Below, one piece after another: positions 23,482 to 35,357 of a stretch of 64,000 nt of DNA. The DNA is taken from assembly GCA_964058845.1 (NCBI GenBank), contig CAXKVR010000010.1, positions 124,001 to 188,000 of the forward strand, in the 5' to 3' direction. The notes under the pieces are model-generated. The model saw only the letters and a program-made list of their open reading frames with translations, was not told where the DNA came from and did no database searches. Positions within the stretch are counted from its first letter, which is position 1, and the number at the start of each line of letters is the position of its first letter. The stretch is from Carex sylvatica. Taxonomy: Eukaryota > Streptophyta > Magnoliopsida > Poales > Cyperaceae. Position numbers and translations under genes: made by a program.

Positions 23482-24590
23482 CCTTGCATAGATAAGTGGC
23501 AGGGATTTCATTTCTAAAATAGTAATTTCAAATATTGATACATTGATTTTTATTTTATTTTTGACAACTCAAACACTAATTTCTGCAAGCCTATATATAA
23601 GAAATGGAAGTATTAGTTAATCCGGAACCTAAAATACTAATTTAAAATATTTATATACTATTTTTTCTTTGACAACAACTCAAAATCAAGGCAAGCAAAA
23701 TCAAAAATGAATGGAAGATTCATGGGAGACATTAACTATATGGGTGTCTATGGTACACTAAATAATATTGTCGGCCATTATTTTATTTGATCTGAAGGTT
23801 GTTATTTGATGAAAAAAGTTTCTAACAAAAATATCGTTGTTATTATAAATCTACGACGATATTCGATATGAATCGCGATTTTGAGTATCCAGTGATCAAC
23901 ATCATCTCGATTAAAGCGCTACGGTGAGTATCCAGTTGTTGTCGGAGCGTGATGGTAGTCATAGATGCAGATCCGGTCGTAAAACAAGATAGTGGTTAGA
24001 ATACTATATTAATTTATAATATTTTATGAGAATAAAAAAATAGATTTAAAAATTATGGTCATTTGATCCATTATAAATATTTTTTTATCAATGAAATTGT
24101 TAGTTGGCATTTAAAACTGATAACTTAAAAAAAAAAAAATATCCGATATGAATCAAGCATGAGCAAATAAAATAAAATTTCTATTTATCTTTAAATTTAA
24201 GTGTTACAATAAACATTGAATGAAATATTAATTATCACAATTCAAATTATAAGAATTAATTATTTTTTTTCAAGGTCAGCTGGGAATTTGCCAATGATGC
24301 ATTAATGCTTGTAATTATTATATTAAATAATTTTAGACTTAAAATTTAAAAATGTAAAAAGCTTTCGTATCCTACGACTACGAGCGAACCGCTGTTGCGC
24401 ACAGAGAATATGACGCAGATGTCCAGACTTGATCAACGGCTATTAATTTAAATTTATTCATAACAGCTATCGTATGTGAATCAATGCATACTTGCAGAGG
24501 AGTTTTGTGGGGGAACATAACGAATAAAATAAAATCTTCTTTTGTGGGGAACATGACCGTTACAACTGTGCTGAAAAACTGACAATATAA
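23482..24590. other. AT-rich intergenic region
   Basis: No gene or repeat recognised. Confidence 0.5.
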
Positions 24591-25284
24591 CACTTTTTTA
24601 TTTTTATTTTGATAAAAGTGATATTTTACTATAGATTTCATTACGAAACGAAAGAGTTCATACAACAGGTTCAAAATAAAGTGCTAGCATATAATTCATC
24701 GATATCTAACAATCAGAAAAGTCTAACCAAAAATCAAAATAATAATATCAAAATAACATCTAACATCATAGACTAACAACAAAAGCATACTAACTAGCAT
24801 AACATGAAATAGTAATACTAAATGAAATCAGAAATGGCTATAATACTAGAATAGGAGGCACTAGCTGATGAAGATAAAATATTAGGCAGAAGGCCAGCAA
24901 CACGATCAATAGCATCAATAACTGCTCTGTCACGCAAATAATCAGCTAGGTTCAACCCTTCCAAACCAAGGCCAGGGTCCTCGTCTTAATCCAGCGGGGA
25001 GCTGTCCTGGTCCTGTGCATCCGTGTCAGATAATATTATCAGAGAGCCTATCTGAGGCAAAGAAGAAACATCAAAGGGCATAATTATAAATAACTTGAAA
25101 TAAGAATTATTTAATCGCGACTTACACCAAAAAAGTTAAAGAAATAATAGAAGCAGCTACAGACCTGAAGCAGCTACAGACCTATTAGAAAGTATAGGAG
25201 AATTTTGAAAACAAATCTTATTTCGTGTTAACTATACAATCCAAAGAGTTGCAGCGCTAATCAATTCCACTAGTAGTGAATCCT

Positions 25285-26225
25285 TTAATGAAATCCAATA
25301 ATTAAAATACCAAAGATCAGATACTTGGGTACAGTTAAAAAGAAAGTTATTATGGTTACCAATCCAAGACCATAAAGAAGAAATAAAATGACAAGTAATA
25401 AAGAGATGATCGACAGTTTATGGAGCACCACAGAAAATACAATCAACATTACCATGCCAACCTCTTGATTGTAAATTGCATTTAGTAAGGATTTTATCTT
25501 GCCTAAGTAACCAAATAAAAATCTTAATCTTAAGTGGAATATTTGCCTTCCAAAGAGTATTGTAAATACTAGTTGGAACACCTCTAAATGATAACCATTT
25601 GTAAAGAGAAATTACAGTAAAAAGACCAGACAAATTCCATCTCCATAATATTCTGTCAGAACATGATGAATCTAATGAATAAGAAGAAAAAAGACCTAAA
25701 AGTTGTAACCATTCAGAAATATAATACCAGTTAATTGCCTATTAAATTGGAATGATAAGGAGAAATTAGTGAACACATCTGCTACAGTGATATTAGGGTT
25801 AGAAATGATTATGAAAAGATTAGGAAAAGAACAATATAAAGCACAACTGTCATTGCTATGCCATCTATCGAATTAAAAAGAAGTATTGGAACCATCGCCT
25901 ACAACCCTACTAATACCCATATCAAATATTTGAGTAAGATCTAAAATACTATACCAAAAAAATGAAAAGCTATTAGAATCTAAACCATTGAGATCATATT
26001 TGACAATAAGAATTGATTTTTACTTCCCTTCAACAGTTGGATCTTTAAATCTAAACTACCATTTAGCTAAGAGGAAAATATTCATGTAATGTAGGTTTAA
26101 AACACCTAAACCCCCATGATTATTAGGCAAATAAACAATTGACCACTTAATGAGATGATATCTCTTCCTTTCAGGAGTACCATTAGACTAAAGAAGCCGT
26201 TTCCTAATTATATCAATTTTATTCC
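25285..26225 (-). pseudogene. L1 ORF2 C-terminus with zf-RVT domain (broken)
   Basis: Minus-strand translation begins NKIDIIRKRLL, then YHLIKWSIVYLPNNHGGLGV and the ILDL-type linker. It ends in a reverse-transcriptase zinc-binding domain: WKANIPLKIKIFIWLLRQDK, then DCIFCG and ETVDHLFITC (25285-25633). Multiple in-frame stops and frame changes are present. It is the 3' portion of the inverted LINE. Confidence 0.82.
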
Positions 26226-26236
26226 TAATGGTGATA

Positions 26237-26685
26237 GATTTTGAATTTACACTTTGTCGATGACACTTTATTATTTTTAGAGGCTAATTCCCTTATGGTT
26301 GAACGTCTGAAATTTCTTTTATTAGACTTTAAAAATTTGTCTGGTCTGAAAATTAACTTTGATAAAAGTGAACTTATTCCCCTTAATTTATCCACTCAGG
26401 AAGCTTCTCTTTTAGCTAGTCAATTAAATTGTAAAATAAATACTTTGCCAATTACATATTTAGGAGTTCCTTTACACTGGAAGAAATTAGTTGTTTCTGA
26501 TTGGTTTTCTTTGGTTGACAAAATAGAGAAAAAATTACAAACTTGGAAAGGTTCTTTATTATATCTTGGAGGTAGGGTAACGCTATTAAATTCTATTTTG
26601 ACATCTATGTCCTTATATTGGTTATCAATTTATAGATATAAAAATAAAATTAAGTTTTTACTTTTAAATATTAATGCTCAGGTTC
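26237..26685 (+). pseudogene. L1 ORF2 reverse-transcriptase segment (inverted piece)
   Basis: Plus-strand open frame with the RT catalytic box LHFVDDTLLF, then LSGLKINFDKSEL, ITYLGVPLHWKKL, KLQTWKGSLLYLGGRVTLLN and MSLYWLSIYRYKNKIK. This is the middle of an L1 ORF2 with no start and no domains upstream. Homology stops near 26685, although the frame stays open to 26711. It belongs to the same insertion as the minus-strand segment at 25285-26225. Confidence 0.85.
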
Positions 26686-26754
26686 TTACTTATACCGAAA
26701 TAAGCATATAAACAGTTTACATGTTTAAAATCAGATATTCTTTTCGGTCCATAA

Positions 26755-27185
26755 AGCAATTTGGTAACGTAATAAAGTTTCTTTTCGGTCAGCCATTAGG
26801 ACATGTGAAAGGGGCACCCAGGAAAGACCGGGATCACGAGGACCGCTTAGACTCAGTCTTTTCTAGACAGAACCATATCTTTTACGGTGTGAAAATGACA
26901 GCTCTTACTAAGGTACTTTATTACTTCATCACATTCTTTGATGAACTTTACTTATCCGAAGATTTTCGAAAATGTGAAAGAGTTACATTTTGTCATTTTA
27001 AAAGCGTTAAAACAATTTGATAACGTGACAAAATTTTCTTTGGGCCAGTCATCAGGACACGTAAAAAAAAAGGTTAGTTGAAAAGCCAAGACAATAAACT
27101 TATCTTTAACGGGTGGAGATTAACAGCTCTTACTAAGATACTTTATTGCTTCATCGCATTCTTCGATGAACTTTAACGCAATCGA
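26755..27185 (+). repeat. imperfect tandem duplication
   Basis: Two diverged copies of a roughly 225-255-bp segment. The first has GCAATTTGGTAACGTAATAA, CATTAGGACATGTGAAA and CAGCTCTTACTAAGGTACTT. The second has ACAATTTGATAACGTGACAA, CATCAGGACACGTAAA and CAGCTCTTACTAAGATACTT. Function unknown. The stretch up to 27771 is otherwise unassigned and may belong to an older element split by the gypsy insertion. Confidence 0.75.
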
Positions 27186-27776
27186 AAGTTTTAAAAATGA
27201 AAATATAAAGAAAGCATAAAATCCTATTTTATCTTTCTCGGTCAGAAAACTGATCCAATAAATGTAAAAATTTACATTTCATAAGAAAGCATAAAGAAAG
27301 TTTAAATTTAATTTAACTTTCTTAGTCAATAGAACCGAACCAAGAAAATCTCTAATCGGTTTGGACTTAAGTTGTAAATCTAAGAATTAAACCGATATGC
27401 GGTATATGCACCTAATTTGCATAAGTTATAACTTTTAGAAAATCAATAAGCGGGAGAGCCTTATGCTCTCTATTGGATTTTGACTGTTCAAACTCATTGT
27501 TTAGTTTAAGGTGCGGAAAGACCGTAAAACAAAAAATTTACTTCTAACTTAAGCTAAGAATTAATCGGGGTATGTCAGGAAACATCTACTTACCTATTAA
27601 ATAGTTTAATATAACATATTTATACCTTATTTCCAAACTCTAATTGGAATGCAAACCGAGCGAGAAGAGCAACACCGAAAATGACTCGTCTCGGAGTATC
27701 AAACGTCTGATACCTCTATTGGTTATCCACCAGGACTAACCGAAGAGCGGTTTATTTCTTTTGTCAAAAATACTAT

Positions 27777-30381
27777 TGTCACACCCCGCGGTCCCACGAG
27801 GCGCGACGGGTGCCTCCTGCCGTAGACATACGGTTGCCCGTATGCCTACAAGGCAATTACGATATAATAGAAAGTAAAACACACCAACAAAACAAACAAA
27901 TAACTAAGAAAAACAGTTCACAAATCCCAACTGGTCAGGTAATATCATACAAAACCCGTATCTCAATGGATACGCATCACAAAATGACATAGAGAACACA
28001 TATATATATACAATCAAAACATAAATCTATACATGTCTCTAGTCACAATACCAGACAAGCTAAGCAGCGGTGAAACCAGGCCTACTGACCTCGTGTCTCT
28101 CTCGGATCCGCCGAACCGGAACCTGAAAAAGTAACCCAAAAGAGGGGATGAGAATTGAATTCTCAGTGCGATAAATTGCCACAAATCGTCCCTGGACTTG
28201 CAATCAAAGATTATATTCAAAATAAAAAGCAAATAAAGCTCAGATCAGTTTATAATCATATATAAACATAAATGCACAGACCCGACAACATTTATTCAAA
28301 TGAAATCACAAATCAGGAATTGCCAAGATGAAATTCAAGCACACAATGTTTGGTTTAACTCGATTTCAGAATATCTGGTAGTAACTACAGATGTTCCACC
28401 AAACTGGACCCCAATTCGTTCCCACTCGTCTGTAGGGTTACAGACACCTACAGACGGCTGTGCCAGGTAAAACCTTTTCTCATGACACTCATCTGTAGTT
28501 ACAGGCTTAACTGTTTAATTAAAAGTCTGGTTCCAATTCATATCCGGAAATCCATATAAATCCAATTGACCATCCAAACGCATTACCCCCTGGGTAATGC
28601 CTCCGATACACAGTCACCCATAACCAAAATCATAATACAAAGTCACTTACCCCTCGTCCCAACCGGTACTGGGAACTGCCGAGGGCCAGACGATCTAAAG
28701 CTTTAGAACACTGAGCGTCACAGTCCGTGCACAGACTTGACAAATCCGGATTCACTCCCTGAGTGACGTCATCACGGTGGATGACAATAATACCATATCC
28801 ACCAACCGATGGTGATATAAAGCACGGTGACTTTAATTCCAAAATCATATCATTCAGATCAACACAAATAATAACCATACCAGCATGCAAATCAATCAGA
28901 TAAAACAATTCAAGTTTCACTTTATTTGGGCAATGCAATGCATATGAATCAAAACACAGTTTAATTACATGAATCAAAACACAGTTTAATTTCTGAATAT
29001 AAACTATCAGACAAGTCCAGAAACCCCGCACCTGAGTAATAGCGCACTCGACTAAGGCTCAGGCGTCTCGAACGACCCAGAAATCCTTTGCCTCGTATGA
29101 TTACCACCTATTTTACACGTTAAATTCGATTAACGCGTTCGATTAATATCCGATAATTAATACCATTACCAAACCCTAATTCGAATTCCAATTCAATCGG
29201 TAGGTTTAACCAAATAACAAGAATCGAATGTTTTAACGAAGTTATAACTCGATTAATTCCAACAATTTCCTGAATTTCACACACAAAATACCAAAATCCA
29301 TTTCCATAAACCCAACCCCAAAACCCTAGTTCAATTCCAAATTCCACAAGCAAATCAATCCGATTATCGAGTTATAACGTTTCAAATCAAATTCGACTTC
29401 GAATTTCACCAAAATATAACAAATCAATTGAATTAGGGTTTCCAAGAGAAAAGGAAGATCAATTATCATAAATTAACAACTAATCGAGCTAGAACTCGAT
29501 TACGAAACCCTAATTACAAATTTCAACCGAAATCATGACAAATCGAATAACTCGAATAAATTAGGGTTTTTCAAGAAATTACCAGGGAGAAATATATACC
29601 AAATTGAAGCTTTCTATTCGATCAAGGATCGTCAATTCAGCTCGAATCTCGATTTTCCGGTCAGTTCGATCAGTTTCCGCGCTCAATTTCTCTCTCTCTC
29701 TCTTTCCCTTTTTGCTTCGGCTCTAAGCCCTAGCTCTCCCGTATTTTTATTTCAATACTTCGGTGGAAAAATGAAATGAGAAGAAAGGAAAAATTGATTA
29801 ATAATTAGAATTTTGCACATATACTCCTTCATTTTATTAATATTACCAAACTTTAAAATGTGTGTTACAAATAGGCCCTTATGTAATATTTTATTTATTA
29901 AAAAGATGAAAAGAAAGAAAGAATATGGTTTATTTTATCCGTTTTGCAAATTGGTCCCTCAAAAATGGCAAAAATAGCAAAAATATACACCTCAGTGCGG
30001 ACCAACCATCCGCACTGCGGATCCATCCAGCAGCATTCACTGCGCAAATAACAAACACACCCCAGTGCGGACCAATCATCCGCACTGCGGATCCGTCCAG
30101 CCGCACTCACGGCGCAGAGAAAAGTCCGAGCCTAGTGCGGACGCACTGAGGCCAGTGCGGATGCTCCCATCCGCATTCAGTACTTAGCGAAATTTTCAGA
30201 AGAGTACAGAACTCACCCGCAGTGCGTGTGCCCATCCGCACCCAGAGAAATTGCATAAATTCGTTAAGGAAATTGTCCCAATGCGGGTGAAGTCACCCAC
30301 AGTGCGGGTCATCCATCCGCACTGGACCGTTTTTTCTATATTTATATTAAATTTACGATTCTAAAATTTCATAATGTCACA
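27777..30381 (-). repeat. 3' LTR of the gypsy element
   Basis: The left copy is the downstream LTR for the minus-oriented element. Same length as the right copy. Differences I saw: T/C near 27792 and 28084, C/T near 29087, 29325 and 29657, A/G near 29808, and two near 30296-30302. Its U3 (high-coordinate end) carries the TCCGCACTG repeat cluster at about 29990-30330. Short open frames inside are duplicated in the other LTR and are not genes. Confidence 0.97.
29990..30330. repeat. palindromic AGTGCGGA/TCCGCACT cluster in the U3
   Basis: Roughly ten occurrences of AGTGCGG or its complement, often as head-to-head pairs such as AGTGCGGACCAACCATCCGCACTGCGGATCC-type blocks. Two of these are spaced about 73 bp apart. 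The cluster is duplicated at 37571-37911 in the other LTR. Position in U3 suggests enhancer or promoter repeats; that role is an inference. Confidence 0.8.
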
Positions 30382-30396
30382 TTTCTTCCCCCCTTA
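30382..30396 (-). promoter_or_regulatory. polypurine tract
   Basis: On the minus strand TAAGGGGGGAAGAAA directly abuts the 3' LTR. It is the expected plus-strand primer site for reverse transcription. Confidence 0.9.
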
Positions 30397-30432
30397 AAAT
30401 GAAGTTCAGTCCGCTGAACTTGATTTCGTACC

Positions 30433-33400
30433 TTAATTGTCGAATAACTCCGGATACTTTTCTCGGATGCTCTCTTCGAGCTCCCATGTCGCTTCCTTAT
30501 CGGAATGGCGTCCCCATTTTACCAACACGAGCCGAATCACTTTGCTTCGTAGCCGTTGCTCTTTTCGGTCCAATATCTGCATTGGTTCTTCTTGATATGT
30601 CAGATCATTTTGTACGTGTAAACCCGAGTGATCAATACAATGCGACGGATCTCGCACATATCTGCGTAACTGTGATACATGGAATACCGGATGAACCCGG
30701 TCCAACGCTGGTGGTAACGCAAGCTCGTATGCAACCGGTCCAACTCGTCGCAAAATCTGGAATGGCCCAATATATCGAGGACTTAGCTTGCCCGAAACAC
30801 CAAATCGATGCACGCCTCTGACAGGCGAAACTCGAAGCCATACGTGATCACTTTCTTGAAATTCCAACGGTCTTCGGTGAATATCCACATATTTCTTTTG
30901 CCTTTCTTGAGCCGACTTGAGCCGACTCAGAACCATCTTCATTTTCTCAGCAATTTATTCTAACATTTGTGGCCCTGTAGGTGGATAGGTACCCGCTGGT
31001 CCCCACCACAGTGGAGTACGGCACTGCTGCCCTGTCAGCGCCTCTTGCGGTGACATACCAATGCTCGAATGATAACTGTTGTTATACGCAAACTCCACCA
31101 GATACAAATGATCAACCCACGAACCTTGTAAACTTAGCGCGCAGGAGCGCAACATGTCTTCCAGCGTCTGAATAGTGCGCTCAGACTGACCGTCAGTCTG
31201 CGGATGGTGCACAGTGCTGAATCTCAACTTATTACCCATTGTTTCTTGAAAACTCTCCCAGAAATGAGAAGTGAACCGAGGATCTCGGTCAGAAATAATA
31301 TTGCGCGAGCAACCATGGTACTTAAACTGATATTTCAGAAACAATTCCGCCAATTCTGGCCCAGATGTCTCAATTCGAAGCGGAATGAAATGCGCTATCT
31401 TCGTTAATCGATCACAATCACCCAAACTGTATTATACCTTCCGACAGTTCTCGAAAATCCACTTACGAAATCCATCGTGATTGATTCAAACTTCCTTGTA
31501 GGTATTTCCAGCGGTCTTAGTAATCCTGTTTTTCTCTGCCGATCCGCTTTAACTTGCTGACATATTTGACACTTTTCAACGTACCTTTGTACTTCCTTTT
31601 TCATCTTTGGCCACCAAAAATACCTCTTTAGATCTTGATACATCTTTACCTCTCCCGGATGGATAGCGTATCCCGAATTGTGCGCCTCTGACAAAATCAG
31701 ATCTTTCAACTCCGAATTATTTGGTACACAAATGCGGTCGTGAAACCGCAAGATGCCATCTCCTTGAACTTGAAACGGTGAATCTGCGTTTGACTCATAG
31801 TGCAGTTTGAATTTCTAACATCTCGGATCATTTTGTTGCGCTGCACGAATCTGCTCGTGTAATTTTGATCGGATTTCAACCGCTGCTAGCACAACCGACG
31901 CAATTGCAGTTGCGCTAGTCCCAACCTCACTTTTATTACATTTAGATGCAACTTCCAACGCTAATTCGCGTGACGCGCCAACATGTATTTCCATTCTGCG
32001 CATTTCCTCGAGAAGATGAGTTTCACTTGTAATCACCGACGTCAGGTTTACCTGACTCTTTCTGCTCAACGCATCTGCTACACTGTTCGCTTTTCCTGCA
32101 TGATACTGGATATCCAAGTCATAGTCTTTCATCAATTCTAACCACCGCCTTTGTCTCAACTTTAACTCCTTTTGCGTGAAGATGTATTTCAGACTTTGAT
32201 GATCAGTATAGATTCGGCATTTCACGCCATACAAGTAATGCCGCCAAATCTTCAGCGCAAATATCACCGCCGCTAACTCCAAATCATGCGTCGGGTAGTT
32301 TTGGTCGTGCGGTCGCAATTGCCGAGATGCGTAGGCAATTACATGATCATCTTGCATCAATACGCAACCCAAACCCAATCGAGATGCATCGGTGTAAACC
32401 GTGTACTCTTTATCAGCAGTCGGCATAGCAAGGACTGGCGTGGATACCAGCCGACTCTTCAATTCCTCAAAACTTTTATCTTGCGCGGTACCCCAATCAA
32501 ATTTCACGCCTTTGTGCAACAATTTTGTAAGTGGCGCGGCTAACCGCGAAAACCCGAGTACAAATCTCCTGTAGTACCCAGCTAACCCCAGAAAGCTGCG
32601 AATTTCAGTAACTGTCTCCGGCCTTTTCCAATCTGTCACAGCCCGAATCTTTTCGGAATCCACCGCTAACCCTTTTCCAGAAACCACATGCCTCAAAAAG
32701 GTAACTTCCTCAAACCAAAATTCACATTTCGACAACTTTGCGAATAACTGATGTTCACGCAATATTTGCAACACAATTCTAAGATGTACCTCATGTTCTT
32801 CTCGCGAGCGCGAATACACCAGTATATCATCAATGAACACCACAACTGTAGAATCCAATAAATCGTGAAACACACGGTGCATCAAGTCCATGAACGCTGC
32901 CGGTGCGTTCGTCAGCCCAAACGGCATAACCAGGTATTCATAATGCCCGTACCTTTTACGGAACGCTGTCTTATCCACATCGCTCGGCCGTATTCTCAAC
33001 TGGTGATACCCTATTCTCAGATCAATCTTTGAATATATTGAGGATCCCTGTAACTGATCAAACAGATCGTCAATCCGAGGTAGCGGATATTTATTTTTCA
33101 CAGTTACCTTGTTCAGCTCGCGGTAATCAATACATAACCGCAATGTTCCATCTTTCTTCTTGACAAACAATACTGGCGCGCCCCATGGTGACGTGCTAGG
33201 TCTGATAAATCCACTCTCCAACATATCTTCCAACTGCGCCTTAAGTTCTTTCAGTTCTGCCGGTGCCATTCGATACGGCGCTTTTGAAATCGGTGTTGTG
33301 CCCGGTACCAGTTCAATACCGAACTCCACTTCTCGTTCAGGTGGCAACCCTACAATCTCTTCCGGAAATACATCCACAAATTCTGAAACCACCGGAATGG

Positions 33401-35210
33401 TGCTGATATCTGGAACTGCCGCAGGCGCATAAACCACAGCCGCCAAGTAAGCATCACACCCAGATTCTAATAAATGTTTCATCTCTACAGCCGAAATACA
33501 CGGTGTTAGTTTCCCAATTTCTCTACAATTGAGTATGCAAGACATACCTCTTGAATTCGCGAAATAGATCCGACGATGCGGACAATCAATAGTAGCAGCG
33601 TGTCTCGTCAACCAGTCCATACCCAATAACACGTCGTAACCGATAATCTCCATCACCAACAAATCCGCCTCGAACTCCCTTCCATCTATCTTAATCTTTC
33701 GGTTTCGGCATAAAGTGATTCCTTGATCAGTTGAACCAAACGGGGTTTGAACATTTACAACTTGATTACATGTCTCAATTGGCCAACTCCCTTTTGCTAC
33801 CAATTCCCTCGACACAATAGAATTGCTGCACCCCGTATCAATCAAACAATACGCATCCTGATCAGATATAGAGAGTATACCTGTCATGACGTCAGTCTGG
33901 CCATCTCCCAGCGCAGTTGCAGCGTTGCGCGAAGTTCCAGCAATGTTAAGCGCATTCGCCGCCGCCCTGCCATCGTTCCTGCCGGCGTTGCCGGCACCGC
34001 TAACCCTGTCGACGCTACCGGCGCTACTAGCCCTGCTAGCGCTAGCCCCGCCAGCTTGAGATGCACCACGTCCACGCCACGTTGGCGCTCCGCGCCCAAC
34101 GCTAGCGGACCCTCCCGCGCTACCAGCGCCTCGCATCCTCATAAGCGCATTCGGGCACTCCCTCGCCCAATGTCCCACACTACCACATACAAAACAAACG
34201 CTAGCCTTGCGCCTACACTCAACCTCATCGTGCGCTTGATTGCACGATCGGCACCATTGCGAAGGGATCACTGGTCTAAAACCCGGCATAGAGATCTGTC
34301 TAAACGGGGGTCTCGGCGCCATATTCAACCGAGGGGGTCTAGCAAATGATGGTCCTCCCCTCGACCTCGACATTTGCCCACTCTGAGCATCCTTCTGTTT
34401 TACATTTCTTTCGGTCAGTTGCTCTTTCCTCCTCTTACCATACATCTCTATCTGTTCTGCATGATCCATCATAGATTGCAACTCCGTAGCAGTCGGAGTA
34501 TCAACAATCATCGATATATTTCCATCCAAACCATCCAAGTAATGCCTGTGATACCTTACCGCGTCATTCTGAATATCTGATGCATAACGCGATAACGCCA
34601 GAAACTCACTATTGTAATCCCCCACCGGACGCCCATTTTGCCTCAATTCCAGAAACTTTCTCCGCAACGCTTCACGTTGGATATTACTCAGAAATCTCCG
34701 GTTGAACTGCTGCTCAAACCATTCCCATGGAATTCTCGCTTCCTCCCCGACATAACTGCGTCGGGCCCCGTCTCACCAGAACCTTGCGTCACCCTCCAGT
34801 TGCTGCTCAGTTACCTCTACTTTATCATCCTCAGGTGCGCGGCATAAATTCAGCTTTGCATTTATTTGCGCCAGCCATTCCTCGGCTGCCGCATACCCGC
34901 CGGTTCCATCATAGCGCGGCGGATTCAAGCGCAGAAACGAGTCATAAAGCCTTCTAAACTCTTCGGGTGCACCACCGCGAACCACAGGTGCTGCATCCCG
35001 CATCTCTGCTTGGCGACCTCTCTCGTAGGCCGCAATCAGCCGGTCATCTATGTCCCGGTCTCTACCTGGCGCTTCTCCAACGCCACCAGCTCCCTCAGCA
35101 CCAGCTGGACCAGCTCCAGCCTGATCCACAGCCGGCTCGATAATCAATTCCGGATTCCTCCGAGGTCTGCCTCTACCTCGGCGTGGTGTTTCCATTTTCT
35201 GAGTAAACAA
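30433..35210 (-). pseudogene. gypsy gag-pol polyprotein, interrupted
   Basis: Order on the minus strand: gag (from 35210 or the Met at 35195); zinc knuckle [14 protein letters not shown]; protease [14 protein letters not shown] with [10 protein letters not shown]; RNase [13 protein letters not shown]; integrase with CQICQQVK and HHPQTDGQSERTIQ; and a C-terminal chromodomain-like block (VKWGRHSDKEATWELE) ending at 30433. Breaks: a TGA in gag near 34770, a TAG between RNase H and integrase near 31812, a one-base deletion in integrase near 31412 and a TAA near 30953. All four lie in otherwise conserved frame, and the three stops fit transitions. As it stands the element cannot make a full polyprotein. 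Confidence 0.92.
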
Positions 35211-35330
35211 AGTTAGTTTATAACATTCGATAGTCCTTACTTATCATACGAAATTCGTATAGTCGCGACGACCCCATTAATACGTATACCACTCTCGTAT
35301 CCAAACAAGTCTAGTTCAGGTTCTAAACCA

Positions 35331-35344
35331 TGCTCTGATACCAA
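35331..35344 (-). promoter_or_regulatory. primer-binding site (tRNA-iMet type)
   Basis: The minus strand reads TGGTATCAGAGCA, 13 nt inside the 5' LTR. This is complementary to the 3' end of plant initiator methionine tRNA, the usual primer for chromoviruses. Confidence 0.88.
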
Positions 35345-35357
35345 CCGAGGAAGGACC

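Larger units (their letters stand above)
24592..26685 (-). mobile_element. L1-type LINE, 5'-truncated with twin-priming inversion
   Basis: The 3' part of a plant L1 lies on the minus strand from about 26225 down to an A-rich tail (poly(T)-like on plus, 24593-24612). The adjoining 26237-26685 segment carries the next upstream part of the same ORF2 in the opposite orientation. The outer end of the inverted segment (SIYRYKNKIK) and the start of the 3' segment (NKIDIIRKR) are neighbouring codons in an intact L1. That is the layout left by twin priming. Target duplications were not found. Confidence 0.75.

Noticed and set aside
27810..27992. Small open frames repeated in both LTRs
   Set aside because: They lie in LTR sequence and recur only because the LTRs are duplicates.
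33747..34349. 200-codon plus-strand open frame inside the gypsy element
   Set aside because: Shadow of the gag-protease frame on the minus strand, which has clear zinc-knuckle and protease motifs.
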